A stretch of 64,000 nucleotides of DNA, taken from assembly GCF_964199755.1 (NCBI RefSeq), contig NC_133896.1, positions 99,322,549 to 99,386,548 of the forward strand, read 5' to 3'. The notes beneath the pieces are model-generated. The model did not search any database. It was not told the origin of the DNA and saw only the letters and a program-made list of their open reading frames with translations. A program made the position numbers and the translations under genes. Positions 41,001 to 50,892 of this stretch are shown piece by piece. Each line of letters opens with the position of its first letter. Positions within the stretch are counted from its first letter, which is position 1. The DNA comes from Larus michahellis (taxonomy: Eukaryota; Chordata; Aves; Charadriiformes; Laridae).

Positions 41001-44000
41001 ACAAACAAGTTTAACAAAGTGCTAAAACACTTTTTTTAAAAAATTTGTTATTTCAATTTACTACACTATGTTACTACAAAGGGATGATAAATGAATACGT
41101 AGGAGTAAAGGTGGCCAAGGGTATTAAGAACTTAAAATCCATTTATCTGCAAAATTGATTATCAAAACTAGTTTTTTCCATAACTGAAAAAGAAGAACAC
41201 ATACATTTGGGATTCATTATGCCATGAATTAGTGTTACAAGTAGCATTTAATTAGACAAGAACTGTTTTATCTCTCCTCTACATTTCAAGTCTAGATTTC
41301 TCTAATCACACAGTCTCTCACTTGATACGTTATACTGTACAAAGCCGATTTTTCCACTCCTTTATACAGCTCACCAACTCGACCTCATAAGCAAATCTAC
41401 TGATACCATAATAGACAACACTGGTTGACTACCAAAACTAATACCTAGTATACTCAGCTATCAAGTAAATGTTACTTTCCACATGTGCAAAATTTAGGTC
41501 TTGGGCTTTAGTAGGATTTCTGTGATTTTTTTGTTTAATTTTTGAAGTAGCATCCTTCCAAAATATTTGGCCTTTTACCTAACAGTTAAGGAAACACTCT
41601 AGTAAAGAGAAGCAAAATTAACTTCTACACAAGAGAATTGTTCCAGAGGATAAGAAACTAAAACTTCTACCAGAAAGGGATATGTAAGAACCATATAAAA
41701 TAGACTGAAAACAGTTAACAGAAAATAATTTTATTTATATATGGAAAAATATGATGAGCTAGTCAAAAAAACCTGCAAGCAACGACATCTTGTTGTGAAG
41801 GCAGCAGATATCACCACCTGGAATCTTTCAGTGGAAAAGTGATAAAATACACAATTTACAATGCAACTTCTTTGAATAAATGCATAATTATCTTTAATTT
41901 CTTACCAGTTGTTCATAGGCAGCTGCCCTATTTTGATAGAAGGTAGAAAGATCAAGGTTTTTCTCAGGAGGGCACAGGCTGATAGCCTCAGTATAACACT
42001 GAATAGCTTGCTCATATTTTCCTGCTTTAAAATATTTGTTTCCTTTGTTCTTGGCTGCTTGGGCTCTATCAAGGGGGCTCTGAAAAAGAAAGTGATAGGT
42101 CAGTTCAATAAGAAAAGCATCACCGCACGCAAACTATGCACTCAAGGGCCGATTTTCAAAGATATAAAATTGATCTGAGTGGTAAACTCTAGCCTAGACT
42201 TCTGAAAATCTCCCTCCTTCCATTTCCTGGAAAAACACAACAGATTTTCTTTCATGAGCATATCAGATAGGAGACAAACTTTTCAAAAGATTCACTACGA
42301 TGGTATTAAACAATGCAGTGATTTCTCTTTGGAAAGCTAAACAGGTTTTAACCTTATGTGACCGGTAATGAGAAGAACCAATGAGATGTTATTTCTCCAC
42401 AGACCAAATACGTGAAGACAACAAAGCCCTCAAAGCAATTAAAATAGGACAAGTTTCTTACTGAAATACATACAGCCTATAAGACCAGAGCTGACTCGGC
42501 AGACTATGAATTAAACATGGAAAACACTCTGTGGAAAGACCTACTGAGCAAGAAAAATAAAACCTGTAGGGAAAAGAAAGTTGTTTTGCCTTCCATGCAC
42601 TAGACAAATTAACTAACTTTACAGCTATCTCCTCTACAACTTCAGAGAACCTGCTTCACTCAACTGCTATTAGAAAGTGATGTACCATCATGGTCTGTCA
42701 TTCTTAGCAGAGGATGGAAAACTTTGCTAAATGGCATATGACTGTGCTAAATGATTCTTTACTTTCTGAACTGTCTGTTGACCATCTTCATACTTGCAAA
42801 AACAAACACTGCTACCTGTAACCCCAAATTTACAGATCAATTATCAAATGTTGTGGTTTATAAGGAACCAGATGTAAAAAGCCTCTCTTTATCAAAGGGA
42901 TATGACTCACATTCAAGAAATAGAGCTGCAAAAGACGCCAACATTTATCTTCTGGATTTCTGCTCCTCTTTCACAGACTAGCTACAGGGATCAACATTCT
43001 GGGGCAATTCAGGGTAACCTACCAGGCTGAAATGAACAGAGGTATGAGCACACGTGGCATCCTACCAACCTCCCTGAGGAGGCAAAGAATACAAACCTAA
43101 AACAATAGCTGCAGGATTCACCATGTCTCACCTGTGTTGAGCCACACGCACTGAAAAGATCATCTAGGATTTGCTGGCAATTGTCAATGCTGCTCTTTGA
43201 CCATACTTCTGCCTCCTCTCACAGCCCCATCCACTGCCAGCATCAAACACCACCTAGACTGCCATAAAACAAACTTCAAAGCATCTTTACGTTTCATCAG
43301 GCTGTTTCCCTTGATGTCTGCTCATTTCATGCCAGTCATTTTTAGAAGCTAAATGATTTTTAAAACTGAAAACCTGAAGGGAACCCAGGAGTTGCTGTAC
43401 TATCCCTCTTTTAAGGCCTGGTTTCCAGTCATACCATTGGAGAATCAGATAATGGATGCCAGCCTTGGTTCCTACATAAAAACAGGCATTCAAATAGAAC
43501 AGAAATATCCTACAGGCACTCTCCTGAGGAGAGACTTACCAGTTCAACCATATAAGGGAGAGAATCTCTTCAAAACCCCTACTGCCAGAAAAGCTCTTCT
43601 CTCACAGGCCACCAATCACTGGGCTTATAGCAAATTAATCTGCACCACCTCCGTTGTTCACAAAACAAGATGATCTGCAGGGCTTTTACATTTTTGTTCT
43701 TTAATTATTTACATGCAAATTGATAAAAGATTATTAACTTCACCGTTTTTCGTACACTGTGCGTAACTCTATGGATACATAAACCAGAATCAGAGTGCAA
43801 GTATTTTTACTGAGAGCCAAGTAACTGTGTATTTGATGCATTGTTTCTTTAAAACTCAACCAAAGTCAGAAAGGTTACATTTACTTCAAGTATGTCCTAA
43901 ATTTAGCTTCAAATACAACAAGCTTGCTCGATCCTACGCGCTTTGATAGTCCTGCACCACAGTCCCTGCATAGAGACGCATGCTACACATGAGGACTTCA

Positions 44001-47000
44001 ATGGCTGCTCCAGTGTCAGGTGTGGGATAGGAATTGTAACTGGAAGGAAGAAATCTAGTTCTGGGGCTGTCACTGGTGCTCTGCTGGTTCTTGGGAAGCA
44101 TGAAGTCTTCAGACAAGCCTAAGCACATGCAACAGGGACCAAAAACTTTAGAAAGTATTGGAATGATGCCACAGGAAAACCCCTTAAAATTTGTAACTCT
44201 GTTATAACAGAGTTATATAATAACAGTAGCAGGACCACAGACCACACAACCAACTATACAGAAATCAATCATCGAATAGTTGCTAACTCCATGGTTACTC
44301 TCTGCCCCATACATTGCATGATGTAAGAAATTCAGGGGTAGGGAGCCAGGAATTAAAGCACAAGATGCTATCATGTAATAAAGTCAGTAATAATACCCAT
44401 GGCAAGAAAGAAATCAACTTTTTGTTTGTTTATGCTGCCTTAAACTAGACTCCTGGCTCTTAGACGGTTTATTTCTGCAACCTTAGTCACACTATTCTCC
44501 AATAGTCCTCAGTATGCATGCAATACACCATTGAATTGAATGGCCAACATTTTAAACGCAAAGGCTGATACAGCTCCGTATCATCACTAAGCCCATTTTG
44601 ATAAGGACTTCGATGAAAAAAAATAAAGTCGCTTAGCATCTCATACACATGAAAAATAAACCCCACACAGACTGTATAGAAATTGTGCATTAAAAAAAAA
44701 ATCAGAAAGTGTTGCATCTATGTCTTGAAGCCCAAATGCTGATAAAACACAGTGCCAAGTTTTAAACTCAACACGTTTTCTAAATAACAATCCCGACGAG
44801 ATTTATTTCCTTAGTAATCATAAAACTCTTCTACCATAGATCACATAGCAGAAAATAGTGGATTAATTTACAGCTTCGTTATATAACCAATCAGCTGATG
44901 GAACAAAACAAACAAACAAAAATACAGCTTTTATTTTAATTTTGTGAAATTTTAAAGAATATTCATAACCTTTTTTTTTTTTTTTCAAAAAAGACTGTCG
45001 ATTTCTGTTTAAATTACATATTAAATTTAAATAACTGATGAAGCCAAAACCACTAAAAAGCTAAATATCACAGGTCTCTTCTTTTGCTTTGGTATGTTTT
45101 TGTTGTTTGTTGTTGGTAGAAGATTTTTTGTGGTTGCTTTTTTTAGAAAAAAAGATATTAAAGAACTCATGTGACATTATATGCTGCAATATCTTTTCAT
45201 AATAGCACAAATAAGAACACGGAAATTAATTCTTAACATAATATCAGTTTTTGAAAGTTTGACAAGCTTTAGATTTAACCCTGATGAAATTTTAAAGCTG
45301 CTGCTTCTCAGCCTTCCTGTCCTTCTCAGTTACTACAACAAAGATTCACACAAATACAAAACTCATTATGCAAGGAAACTTCATGTACCTCATGCACAAG
45401 TAACCAAAAAACCTCACACCTTCTTCCACTTCCTTGCAACGGTAATAATTCTAGACATTATTTTCCAATTTCACTGCTTCTCCTACCTGATGCACTGCCA
45501 TTCTATGTGGTGCACTGGGCAATTTTTGTCCCTAAGGTGAAGGTCCACATGGAGCACAAAAACCTCAGTTTGTCATCTTCTGGTCAAAGAATCTGTACAG
45601 CAAGCAAACTAGCTCAATAAAATGAATGGAAGTTCATAATCAATTACCTGCCAAGGTAGTATAAACAAATAGCTCAGAAGTTATCTGCAGTTACGTAAAA
45701 AATAACATCTCAATACTTAGGACCTCTTTCAGCAACTGTTCACTAACAAGTCTTATTACAGAGTTTAAGCCAAAGGACACTTGTGTATTTGAGCAGCATT
45801 CAGTTATCTAGGCAACTAAACAACAAGATTGATAACTGTCTAAAGACTAGACAGCACTGACAAAGATTTCTGAACTATTACTTTAACCTCAGCAAATATG
45901 CCTTCCTCATGAAATGTTCAGAAACTTCATGCAAACAACAGCAACTTAACACCAACAGACTGCCAGCTGTGAGAATAATAAAGCTTGGTAACCCCCAGCA
46001 ACTGAACTGGCAGTTCAGAAGTTTATGTATTTGAGGGAGATTGTTTTTTAAAGCAGAACAAGAAATATGCTGCCAGCCAATGATGACAGCGATTCACAAC
46101 AGAGGCACGAGCAGCGAGTTTCAGCATTTTCTTTTGGTTGAAAAGGATTTGCGTGAGCTGTTGTCTGGCGGATGACGTGGAGAAGGACTACTGTTTCAGC
46201 CATCTTAAATCATCAGCTTGCAAAAAAATCCCTGGTCTTCTTTCTTCTCCAAGTGAGAGGATCCTCCTGATGAGATCCTTTTGATGACGCACCAAAAGAA
46301 GTGTTGTGTTCTGAATACTTGCTGCTACTGACTACCTATCTTCCTTCTTCATTTTGACTAATGTTCATCCCAAGTCTTACCTCAGACCTATACTGAAAGG
46401 TACTAACCAAGTATAAGTGGTTTTAAGCTTCTCCTTAGCACTAAAACCACTACAAGAAAAAGTATGTGCACACAAGCTTAAGATATAAAGCAAGCAAGGA
46501 GGTATTATAGTAAGAAATAATTAAAATTACAGTAAAATTTGTCAGTGTTCTCCATCAGTCAACTTCCTTTCAAATGAGTTTGCCACTCATGCCTACCATG
46601 AACAAGTGAGCTGCAGAGAGTCTAACAATTGTTCTACTGCTATTATACATATTTAAGAGTTTCTACACGGGTCCACTACAGCTGGCATGAAACACAGAAG
46701 ACTTAAAGTAGGTTGATAGTGAGATTTATTAGGCAACAGGTGCACAGCACAACAGAAATTGCTTTTTACATACTTTGCTTAGATCAATTCAGAATAAGTG
46801 TCAACATTAATATATCTAGACAAAGGAGTTCAATTTGTTCATATAGTGATTTAATGCCACAGCAGTGAGATAGGCAACATTCAGCGATTGCTATTAAAAT
46901 AGATCCTGGAAAGAAGCCATAGTAGTTGTCTGTTGATCCCAATATCTGGCACCACACAAGCCAAGGAGTTTGGCCATGTTCACCCCACCACTGCACTCAA

Positions 47001-50000
47001 GTGACTATATCCAGCTTGAAGGAAAACACGCAAAGACAGTGAACTGCTGTGGACACCATTGGGTTTGTCTGCAATACACAATGCCACATGGCTGACTGAA
47101 CAATTCAAGAACCTCTGCTCGACGCTTCCTCGCATACCAAAAACAGAGGGTTAACCTAGGAACTTGCTGAAAGAGGTAAGGGGTGAGATTTGGACTATCA
47201 CAGACTTGTGAAAGGAAATGATTTCAACTTAGGGAGAAAAAAATACTGAAGCAACCAACACATTACCTCACTGACTAACCAGTGCCTCCTCCTGACAGAC
47301 AAGGAAGGAATAAACTTGCTAAGAAGCTATCATGGAATAAGTAAAAAAACATGAATCAAGTGGATATCAAACAATGAATGCAATGAACACACGGCAGTTT
47401 AATTCTCCAACGTGTTTAAATTATACAACATTCACTACAAACTAAGAGAGCACATAAAAAACAACTGCTGTTACTGAGCAACCAAAACACATTCCAACTA
47501 AATTATGAGAAATAATGACAACTTCTGTAATTAACAGATGCAATTTGACTTCCTGACCTTTGAGTCATCCATACATGCAGTTTTATCATTGGACTTAACT
47601 GGTCCAAAATACCAGTTTACTGTACTGCTGAGGAGCTGTGTTTACAGGAGAAGGAATCTCAGAAGTAGTTCAGCTTTTCCCAATATAGCACCTATGCTAA
47701 GGGCTTCTGCCAACACAACATCAGTCACAGATCACACACTTGGACAGTGCATCTATGCCAGGAGAATCCTTTAGTGCAGACACAGCCTGGGGAAAAGGTG
47801 CAAGGCCTCTGCAGCAGGTAAAACAAAAGCTTAAACTGCATGCAGAATAGTAAGAAGTCTGAATAAGTAGCAATGAAGATTTTAGACCCGAGATACTTCC
47901 TAAATAAAATTCAAGGTTATGTCTTCAGAAACAGTAACAGAGCATCAAATGGATACAAAAGCTGATTTAATTAAATGCACAGAAAAGTCTGGGTCCTAAG
48001 TTACAATTACGAGAATAAAACTAAGTTACCTCATGCACACACACACAGAGCTGTTGGTGACCCATTCACTATTGACCTATGTGTTTTCTAAAGGACTTCT
48101 CTCTTGTGTTTGTACTGTGAAAAGAATTATTGGCTCTTATTCACTGTACAGATTTGTATGTGAAATCTGACTGAGTTTAAAACAATACCTCACTGCATTA
48201 GAAAGGCAGACCAATGCAATGCAGGTAGTTAACAAGTAAAGCACCTGCAATGACTGTATTTTCAGTAATATCCATAAGTAACAAAATACATATGAAAACA
48301 AGAAAACTACATAGCATCAACTCTATGGATATGAGGAACAGGAAGACAATCCTCACACACATAAAGCAGTCAAGGGAACCTGCAGCCATATTAATTTTCC
48401 TGCTGCAGACATATTTTAACCAGCTGGACAACTGCCTCATGTAATCAGGCAAACCTGATACCATCTTGTACAGTCTTCCTAAGTAACATCTCTCATCTCT
48501 TTACAGTAAGCACTGACACTCTTCAAGGAACTACGGATCATACCACTCAACCAGATACTTATTCTTAGATGCACAGAGCCTTCCAGTAATTTAATTTGTG
48601 GAGCGATCCAAAAGAGCTAGGCACCCAATATTTTACATCAAGTGCTATGTAAGTGTTTTAAACGTCGTAAGAGCTTGCTTCAAGTACAAATACAGAATGA
48701 CTACAAACCACTTAATGGTATATACTGCAATCCAGAAATACAATCAAGAAATCCAGAGCTGACATACCAACAGCAAAGTCACTGCAGCTACACAAAGGTC
48801 ATGAGCAGCCTGCAAACCAGAGCTCACACATAACAAGCACACTGCCATAAATACGCCAGATGCTGTTTGCAGCCACAAGCCAAAGTTACCACAGTAAACA
48901 AAGTCTGAATTTGTCCTCTGTAGACTACTTGCTCAGTACTGTTGCCCATGAAGGAACAAATCACTGTATTCAAGTAACTGCCTCCAGGTCCAGCATAGGT
49001 TTTGCAGCTCGCTAGCTTCCAGGAATGCCTGAGGGTACCTATGATTCACTAGCTATGGAAGTTGCCACCCTCCTCACCACTCCCGTGTGTTCCTGCTTCA
49101 GCCCGCCTACTCGCATAACACTAGTCTTCATCACTAGAATGCTCAAGGTTAAAACTGACCTTTTCCAGTCTCCCGAAGTTGTTTTTTTCCTCTCCTGGTC
49201 ATTTCAGACAGGAAGTTTAAACTATGGTCTGACAGTTCTGAGCATTTCAGGTGGTACACAAGAATAGGAGAAGAAAATGCAGGAATACCTTAATGCGATT
49301 TTCTTATCAAAGTAAGATAACCAAATTTACCAAATTCACCACCTTAAACAGGCTTGCCAACTGTAACCTCACCTCAGTAATACAACATGACCGTCATGAT
49401 ACATCTGTGACTGCAGTTGTGTAGAAAGGGCATTTTAGAGGCATTTTTCCACATACAAGTATACAAGAGAATCACGAATCTCATCTAGACTCTGATTTTC
49501 CATGTTGTCCTCCAATTTTTGCACAGACTGTTTTATCCAAAAATTCTCAGAACAGTAAGTTTTGAAAGCATATCTATTGAGGCAAACTCTACTGCGAAGT
49601 CTCAGCCGCTTGAACTGTATGGCTTTCGCATTTTCATGGGAAATATTTAATTTTAAAGAGATTTTGATTGTGTTTTCTTTCTGCTCTGCTGTATCCAGCA
49701 TCTCAGATGAACACACAACAGGTTGCAGGCTTCCTTTTCGAAATACTACTCCTGGAAGCAACTTTGTCATAGCTACTCTACACCTCGGAAGCAGAAGTAC
49801 ATTCGCCCAACGGCAGGGCGCTGTCGGATCCACACTCACCTGCCTGATGCCGACTTCCTGACAAGATGCGTCCAACCACGCACTTTTCCACCTACCAGCC
49901 CCGCAACACATTCACGCACCCCGACCAAAGCACCAACGGCAGCGCGGCGGGGCGCAAGCCGTGAGCCTTAAACGGCTGCCGCGTGACGAGCGCTCCCCGG

Positions 50001-50517
50001 TTACCACGGGCCCGACCTGCCGCCTGCTCCACGCCGCGCGCCACGGGGAGGCCGCCCCAGTGTGGCTCCCTTCCCTCACACGCGTCCTCGGCGGCCGGGG
50101 CCGCCACTTTGACGTGTCCCTCCCGTTAAAACCGGCGCTTCTTCGCCCTCTCCTCCTCCCACTCCCCCTCCCAACAGCAGCGGGGACTAACGGCCGCCGC
50201 GCGCGCGGAGCGGGGAGGGGGTCCGCGCCAACGGCCGCCGGGCGCGCGCTCACCATCTCCTCATGGCCGGGCCCATCGGGCTGCCCGCTGCCGCCGCCGC
50301 CGCAGGGCCCGGGGCTCGCCCGGCCCTCGGGGGTCTTCCGCTCGTTCGCGCCCTTGCCGCCGCCACCGCCCCGGCGGGCCGCCCGCCGCCCCCACAGGTA
50401 GAGCGCGCCGGCGCCCAGCAGAATCGGCGCTCCTAGCACCAACGCCAGCTGCCAGCGGGACAGTCCCGCGCCGCCGCCGCCACCGCCCGCCGCCTCCACG
50501 GGCTTCGAGGCGGCCAT
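25865..50517 (-). CDS. TOMM70: TOMM70, mitochondrial import receptor subunit TOM70
   Basis: Outer-membrane receptor that accepts Hsp70/Hsp90-bound preproteins, notably carriers with internal signals, and passes them to the TOM pore. Twelve coding exons on the minus strand (50517-50254, 42079-41906, 40627-40501, 37961-37852, 35941-35793, 34650-34443, 33842-33708, 32548-32441, 31718-31602, 30729-30632, 30116-29994, 26018-25865) join in phase to 588 residues; human has 608. The Ala/Gly-rich N-tail is followed by one membrane segment at about residues 23-43 ([20 protein letters not shown]). TPR repeats run from about residue 95 to the end. The dicarboxylate clamp for chaperone EEVD tails is visible: Lys98, Asn102, Asn138, Lys168, Arg172. 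A charged linker ([19 protein letters not shown]) separates the clamp region from the later TPRs. The C-terminus is [12 protein letters not shown]. It looks fully functional. Confidence 0.97.
26019..26607 (-). other. TOMM70: Unique part of TOMM70 intron 11
   Basis: Sequence between exon 12 and the CR1 5' end. Nothing recognised. Confidence 0.5.
26943..28022 (+). pseudogene. CR1 ORF2 fragment: endonuclease domain and linker
   Basis: 359 open codons within the CR1. They carry the apurinic-like endonuclease C-half ([62 protein letters not shown]) and the linker toward the reverse transcriptase. The endonuclease N-terminus lies in another frame upstream (26758-26946). It closes at TGA 28020-28022, where intact CR1 copies continue into reverse transcriptase. 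Confidence 0.9.
28019..28792 (+). pseudogene. CR1 ORF2 fragment: reverse transcriptase core
   Basis: 257 open codons with the RT fingers and palm: [68 protein letters not shown] and the FADD box. It ends at an in-frame TGA where other CR1 copies have Trp; the same frame continues with [19 protein letters not shown]. Confidence 0.9.
28960..29502 (+). pseudogene. CR1 ORF2 fragment: C-terminal region
   Basis: From about 29047 this frame carries [59 protein letters not shown] and [20 protein letters not shown], ending with TAA at 29500-29502, just before the short CR1 3'UTR. The first ~30 codons of the open frame are out of register with CR1. Confidence 0.88.
29994..30116 (-). CDS. TOMM70: TOMM70 exon 11
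   Basis: [20 protein letters not shown], then [20 protein letters not shown]. Acceptor TTTCTTCCAG, donor GTAATG. The following intron holds the 3 kb CR1. Confidence 0.96.
30632..30729 (-). CDS. TOMM70: TOMM70 exon 10
   Basis: Residues 465-496: [19 protein letters not shown], then [13 protein letters not shown]. It ends with two bases of a Gly codon. Acceptor TTTTGATGCAG, donor GTATGT. Confidence 0.96.
31602..31718 (-). CDS. TOMM70: TOMM70 exon 9
   Basis: Residues 426-464: [20 protein letters not shown], then [19 protein letters not shown]. 39 codons, phase 0. Acceptor TTGAATAG, donor GTACAT. Confidence 0.96.
32441..32548 (-). CDS. TOMM70: TOMM70 exon 8
   Basis: Residues 390-425: [19 protein letters not shown], then [17 protein letters not shown]. 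36 codons, phase 0. Acceptor TGGCTAG, donor GTAGGT. Confidence 0.96.
33708..33842 (-). CDS. TOMM70: TOMM70 exon 7
   Basis: Residues 345-389: [18 protein letters not shown], then [20 protein letters not shown] and HHRGQ. Exactly 45 codons, phase 0 at both ends. Donor GTAAGA. Confidence 0.97.
34443..34650 (-). CDS. TOMM70: TOMM70 exon 6
   Basis: Residues 275-344: [20 protein letters not shown], then [19 protein letters not shown] and [20 protein letters not shown], ending MEDANVK. Acceptor TCATTTACAG, donor GTAAGA. Confidence 0.96.
34747..34819 (-). other. Possible cryptic or poison exon in TOMM70 intron 5
   Basis: On the minus strand a T-rich tract and TTGTTTTCAG precede 73 bases that end in AAAA before GTTAGT, so both splice sites are plausible. 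The segment has an open frame in one phase ([17 protein letters not shown]...). In the phase delivered by exon 5 (AA carried over) it reads Asn-Leu-stop, and 73 is not a multiple of three. Inclusion would truncate TOM70. Exons 5 and 6 join correctly without it. Confidence 0.25.
35793..35941 (-). CDS. TOMM70: TOMM70 exon 5
   Basis: [19 protein letters not shown], then [11 protein letters not shown] and the acidic linker to VKE. It ends with AA, which joins C of exon 6 as Asn275. Acceptor TTGTTTCAG, donor GTGAGT. Confidence 0.95.
37852..37961 (-). CDS. TOMM70: TOMM70 exon 4
   Basis: Residues 189-225: [20 protein letters not shown], then [17 protein letters not shown]. Acceptor TTTCCTAG, donor GTAGGA. 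Confidence 0.96.
40501..40627 (-). CDS. TOMM70: TOMM70 exon 3
   Basis: Residues 147-188: [19 protein letters not shown], then [19 protein letters not shown] and ECLE. Clamp residues Lys168 and Arg172 are present. Acceptor CTACCCACAG, donor GTGAGT. Confidence 0.96.
41906..42079 (-). CDS. TOMM70: TOMM70 exon 2 (first TPR)
   Basis: Residues 89-146: [18 protein letters not shown], then [19 protein letters not shown] and [14 protein letters not shown]. It contains clamp residues Lys98, Asn102 and Asn138. Acceptor CTTTTTCAG, donor GTAAGA. Confidence 0.96.
43934..44128 (-). CDS. Unrecognised terminal-exon-like open segment in TOMM70 intron 1
   Basis: I do not recognise this sequence. On the minus strand an acceptor-like TGTTGCATGTGCTTAG is followed by about 60 open codons: [38 protein letters not shown] and [20 protein letters not shown], then Ser-Ala-TAG. 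A Ser/Pro-rich stretch leading into a hydrophobic, helix-like C-terminus resembles a true last coding exon. No AATAAA was found within about 250 bp downstream. It lies on the same strand as the open frame at 49435-49911, so both could belong to one transcript, but simple joining does not fit an obvious donor phase. Confidence 0.22.
   Translation of the reverse strand: MCLGLSEDFMLPKNQQSTSDSPRTRFLPSSYNSYPTPDTGAAIEVLMCSMRLYAGTVVQDYQSA
49435..49911 (-). CDS. Unrecognised 158-codon open frame inside TOMM70 intron 1
   Basis: I do not recognise this protein. The frame runs from Met at 49911 to TAA at 49437-49435. The first ~45 codons lie in GC-rich island sequence and may not be coding. From the internal Met near 49770 ([19 protein letters not shown]) the composition turns protein-like: [72 protein letters not shown]. 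It is rich in Lys, Arg, Leu, Asn and Ser, with an amphipathic, likely helical end. It lies in AT-rich DNA where stops are common, so about 110 open codons is notable. No membrane segment or signal peptide is seen. It could be a nested gene, an alternative exon on the TOMM70 strand, a retrocopy of a gene I do not recall, or chance. Confidence 0.3.
   Translation of the reverse strand: MCCGAGRWKSAWLDASCQEVGIRQVSVDPTAPCRWANVLLLPRCRVAMTKLLPGVVFRKGSLQPVVCSSEMLDTAEQKENTIKISLKLNISHENAKAIQFKRLRLRSRVCLNRYAFKTYCSENFWIKQSVQKLEDNMENQSLDEIRDSLVYLYVEKCL
49838..49840 (-). promoter_or_regulatory. Strong splice-donor consensus in TOMM70 intron 1
   Basis: The minus strand reads GGCATCAGGCAG then GTGAGTGTGG, a near-perfect donor (CAG/GTGAGT), 413 bp inside intron 1 and at the edge of the CpG island. 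Any exon it closes would end at 49840. It may mark an alternative first or second exon of TOMM70, or the first exon of a nested transcript. Confidence 0.35.
50254..50517 (-). CDS. TOMM70: TOMM70 exon 1 (start, membrane anchor)
   Basis: The ATG is at 50517-50515 ([20 protein letters not shown]), then the anchor [20 protein letters not shown] and a basic flank [13 protein letters not shown]. Donor GTGAGC follows Met88. The exon lies in a CpG island. The N-tail is less conserved than the rest and accounts for part of the 20-residue length difference from human. Confidence 0.94.
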
Positions 50518-50613
50518 GACGCGCTCACACCGCCGCCCGCGGGAGGAGAAGGGAGGGAAGGGAAGGGGTCACCGGACACCCGGGGAACGCCGGGAGGGCA
50601 GGGGTCGGGGGAG

Positions 50614-50622
50614 CACTTCCGG
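50614..50622 (-). promoter_or_regulatory. ETS/GABPA (NRF-2) motif CCGGAAGTG
   Basis: The plus strand reads CACTTCCGG, so the minus strand carries CCGGAAGTG, the full ETS/GABPA consensus, about 100 bp upstream of the TOMM70 ATG. Such sites are frequent in promoters of nuclear genes for mitochondrial proteins. GC-box sequence follows at 50629-50645. Confidence 0.6.
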
Positions 50623-50892
50623 CCGCCGCTCCGCCCGGCCCCGCCACCTGCTGGAGCGGTGGTGTCACCGCAGGGCGCCCCCCAGCGGCCGCCACCTGCC
50701 AGGGCGGCGTGGGGGTGTGCAAGGGCACGGGGCGGCGCTGGCTGTATGGGGGTCGTTAGCCCCAAAAACTCTGAGCGTATCTTTGGGTTCGGATTAATTT
50801 TGTGGAGGAGAACGTTCTGGACGGCCAACATCCAACACATAGGGCTGATGCGAAGTTTCCAGGAGTTTGTACTGGAACATTTTACTTGCCCG

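Larger units (their letters stand above)
42080..50253 (-). other. TOMM70: TOMM70 intron 1 (8.2 kb)
   Basis: The longest intron of the gene. Mostly AT-rich, with short T and A runs (for example 44971-44986) and a CA repeat near 48034-48046. It becomes GC-rich from about 49780 toward exon 1. I found no recognised repeat family. Two open minus-strand segments, 49435-49911 and 43934-44128, are listed separately. Confidence 0.6.
49780..50720. promoter_or_regulatory. CpG island and divergent TOMM70/LNP1 promoter region
   Basis: Very GC- and CpG-rich block spanning the start of TOMM70 intron 1, exon 1 and about 200 bp upstream. TOMM70 reads leftward and LNP1 rightward, the same head-to-head arrangement as in human, so this is probably a shared promoter. 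It contains an ETS motif (50614-50622), GC boxes (CCGCCC near 50630) and a CRE-like TGACGT at 50110-50115. Confidence 0.8.

Noticed and set aside
48198-48464. 88-codon minus-strand frame with hydrophobic stretch in TOMM70 intron 1
   Set aside because: The hydrophobicity comes from T/A-rich intron sequence; no splice signals or family resemblance.
49912-50401. Long open frames on both strands over TOMM70 exon 1 and intron 1
   Set aside because: They are extensions or antisense shadows of exon 1 in CpG-island DNA. The real exon stops at the GTGAGC donor after Met88.
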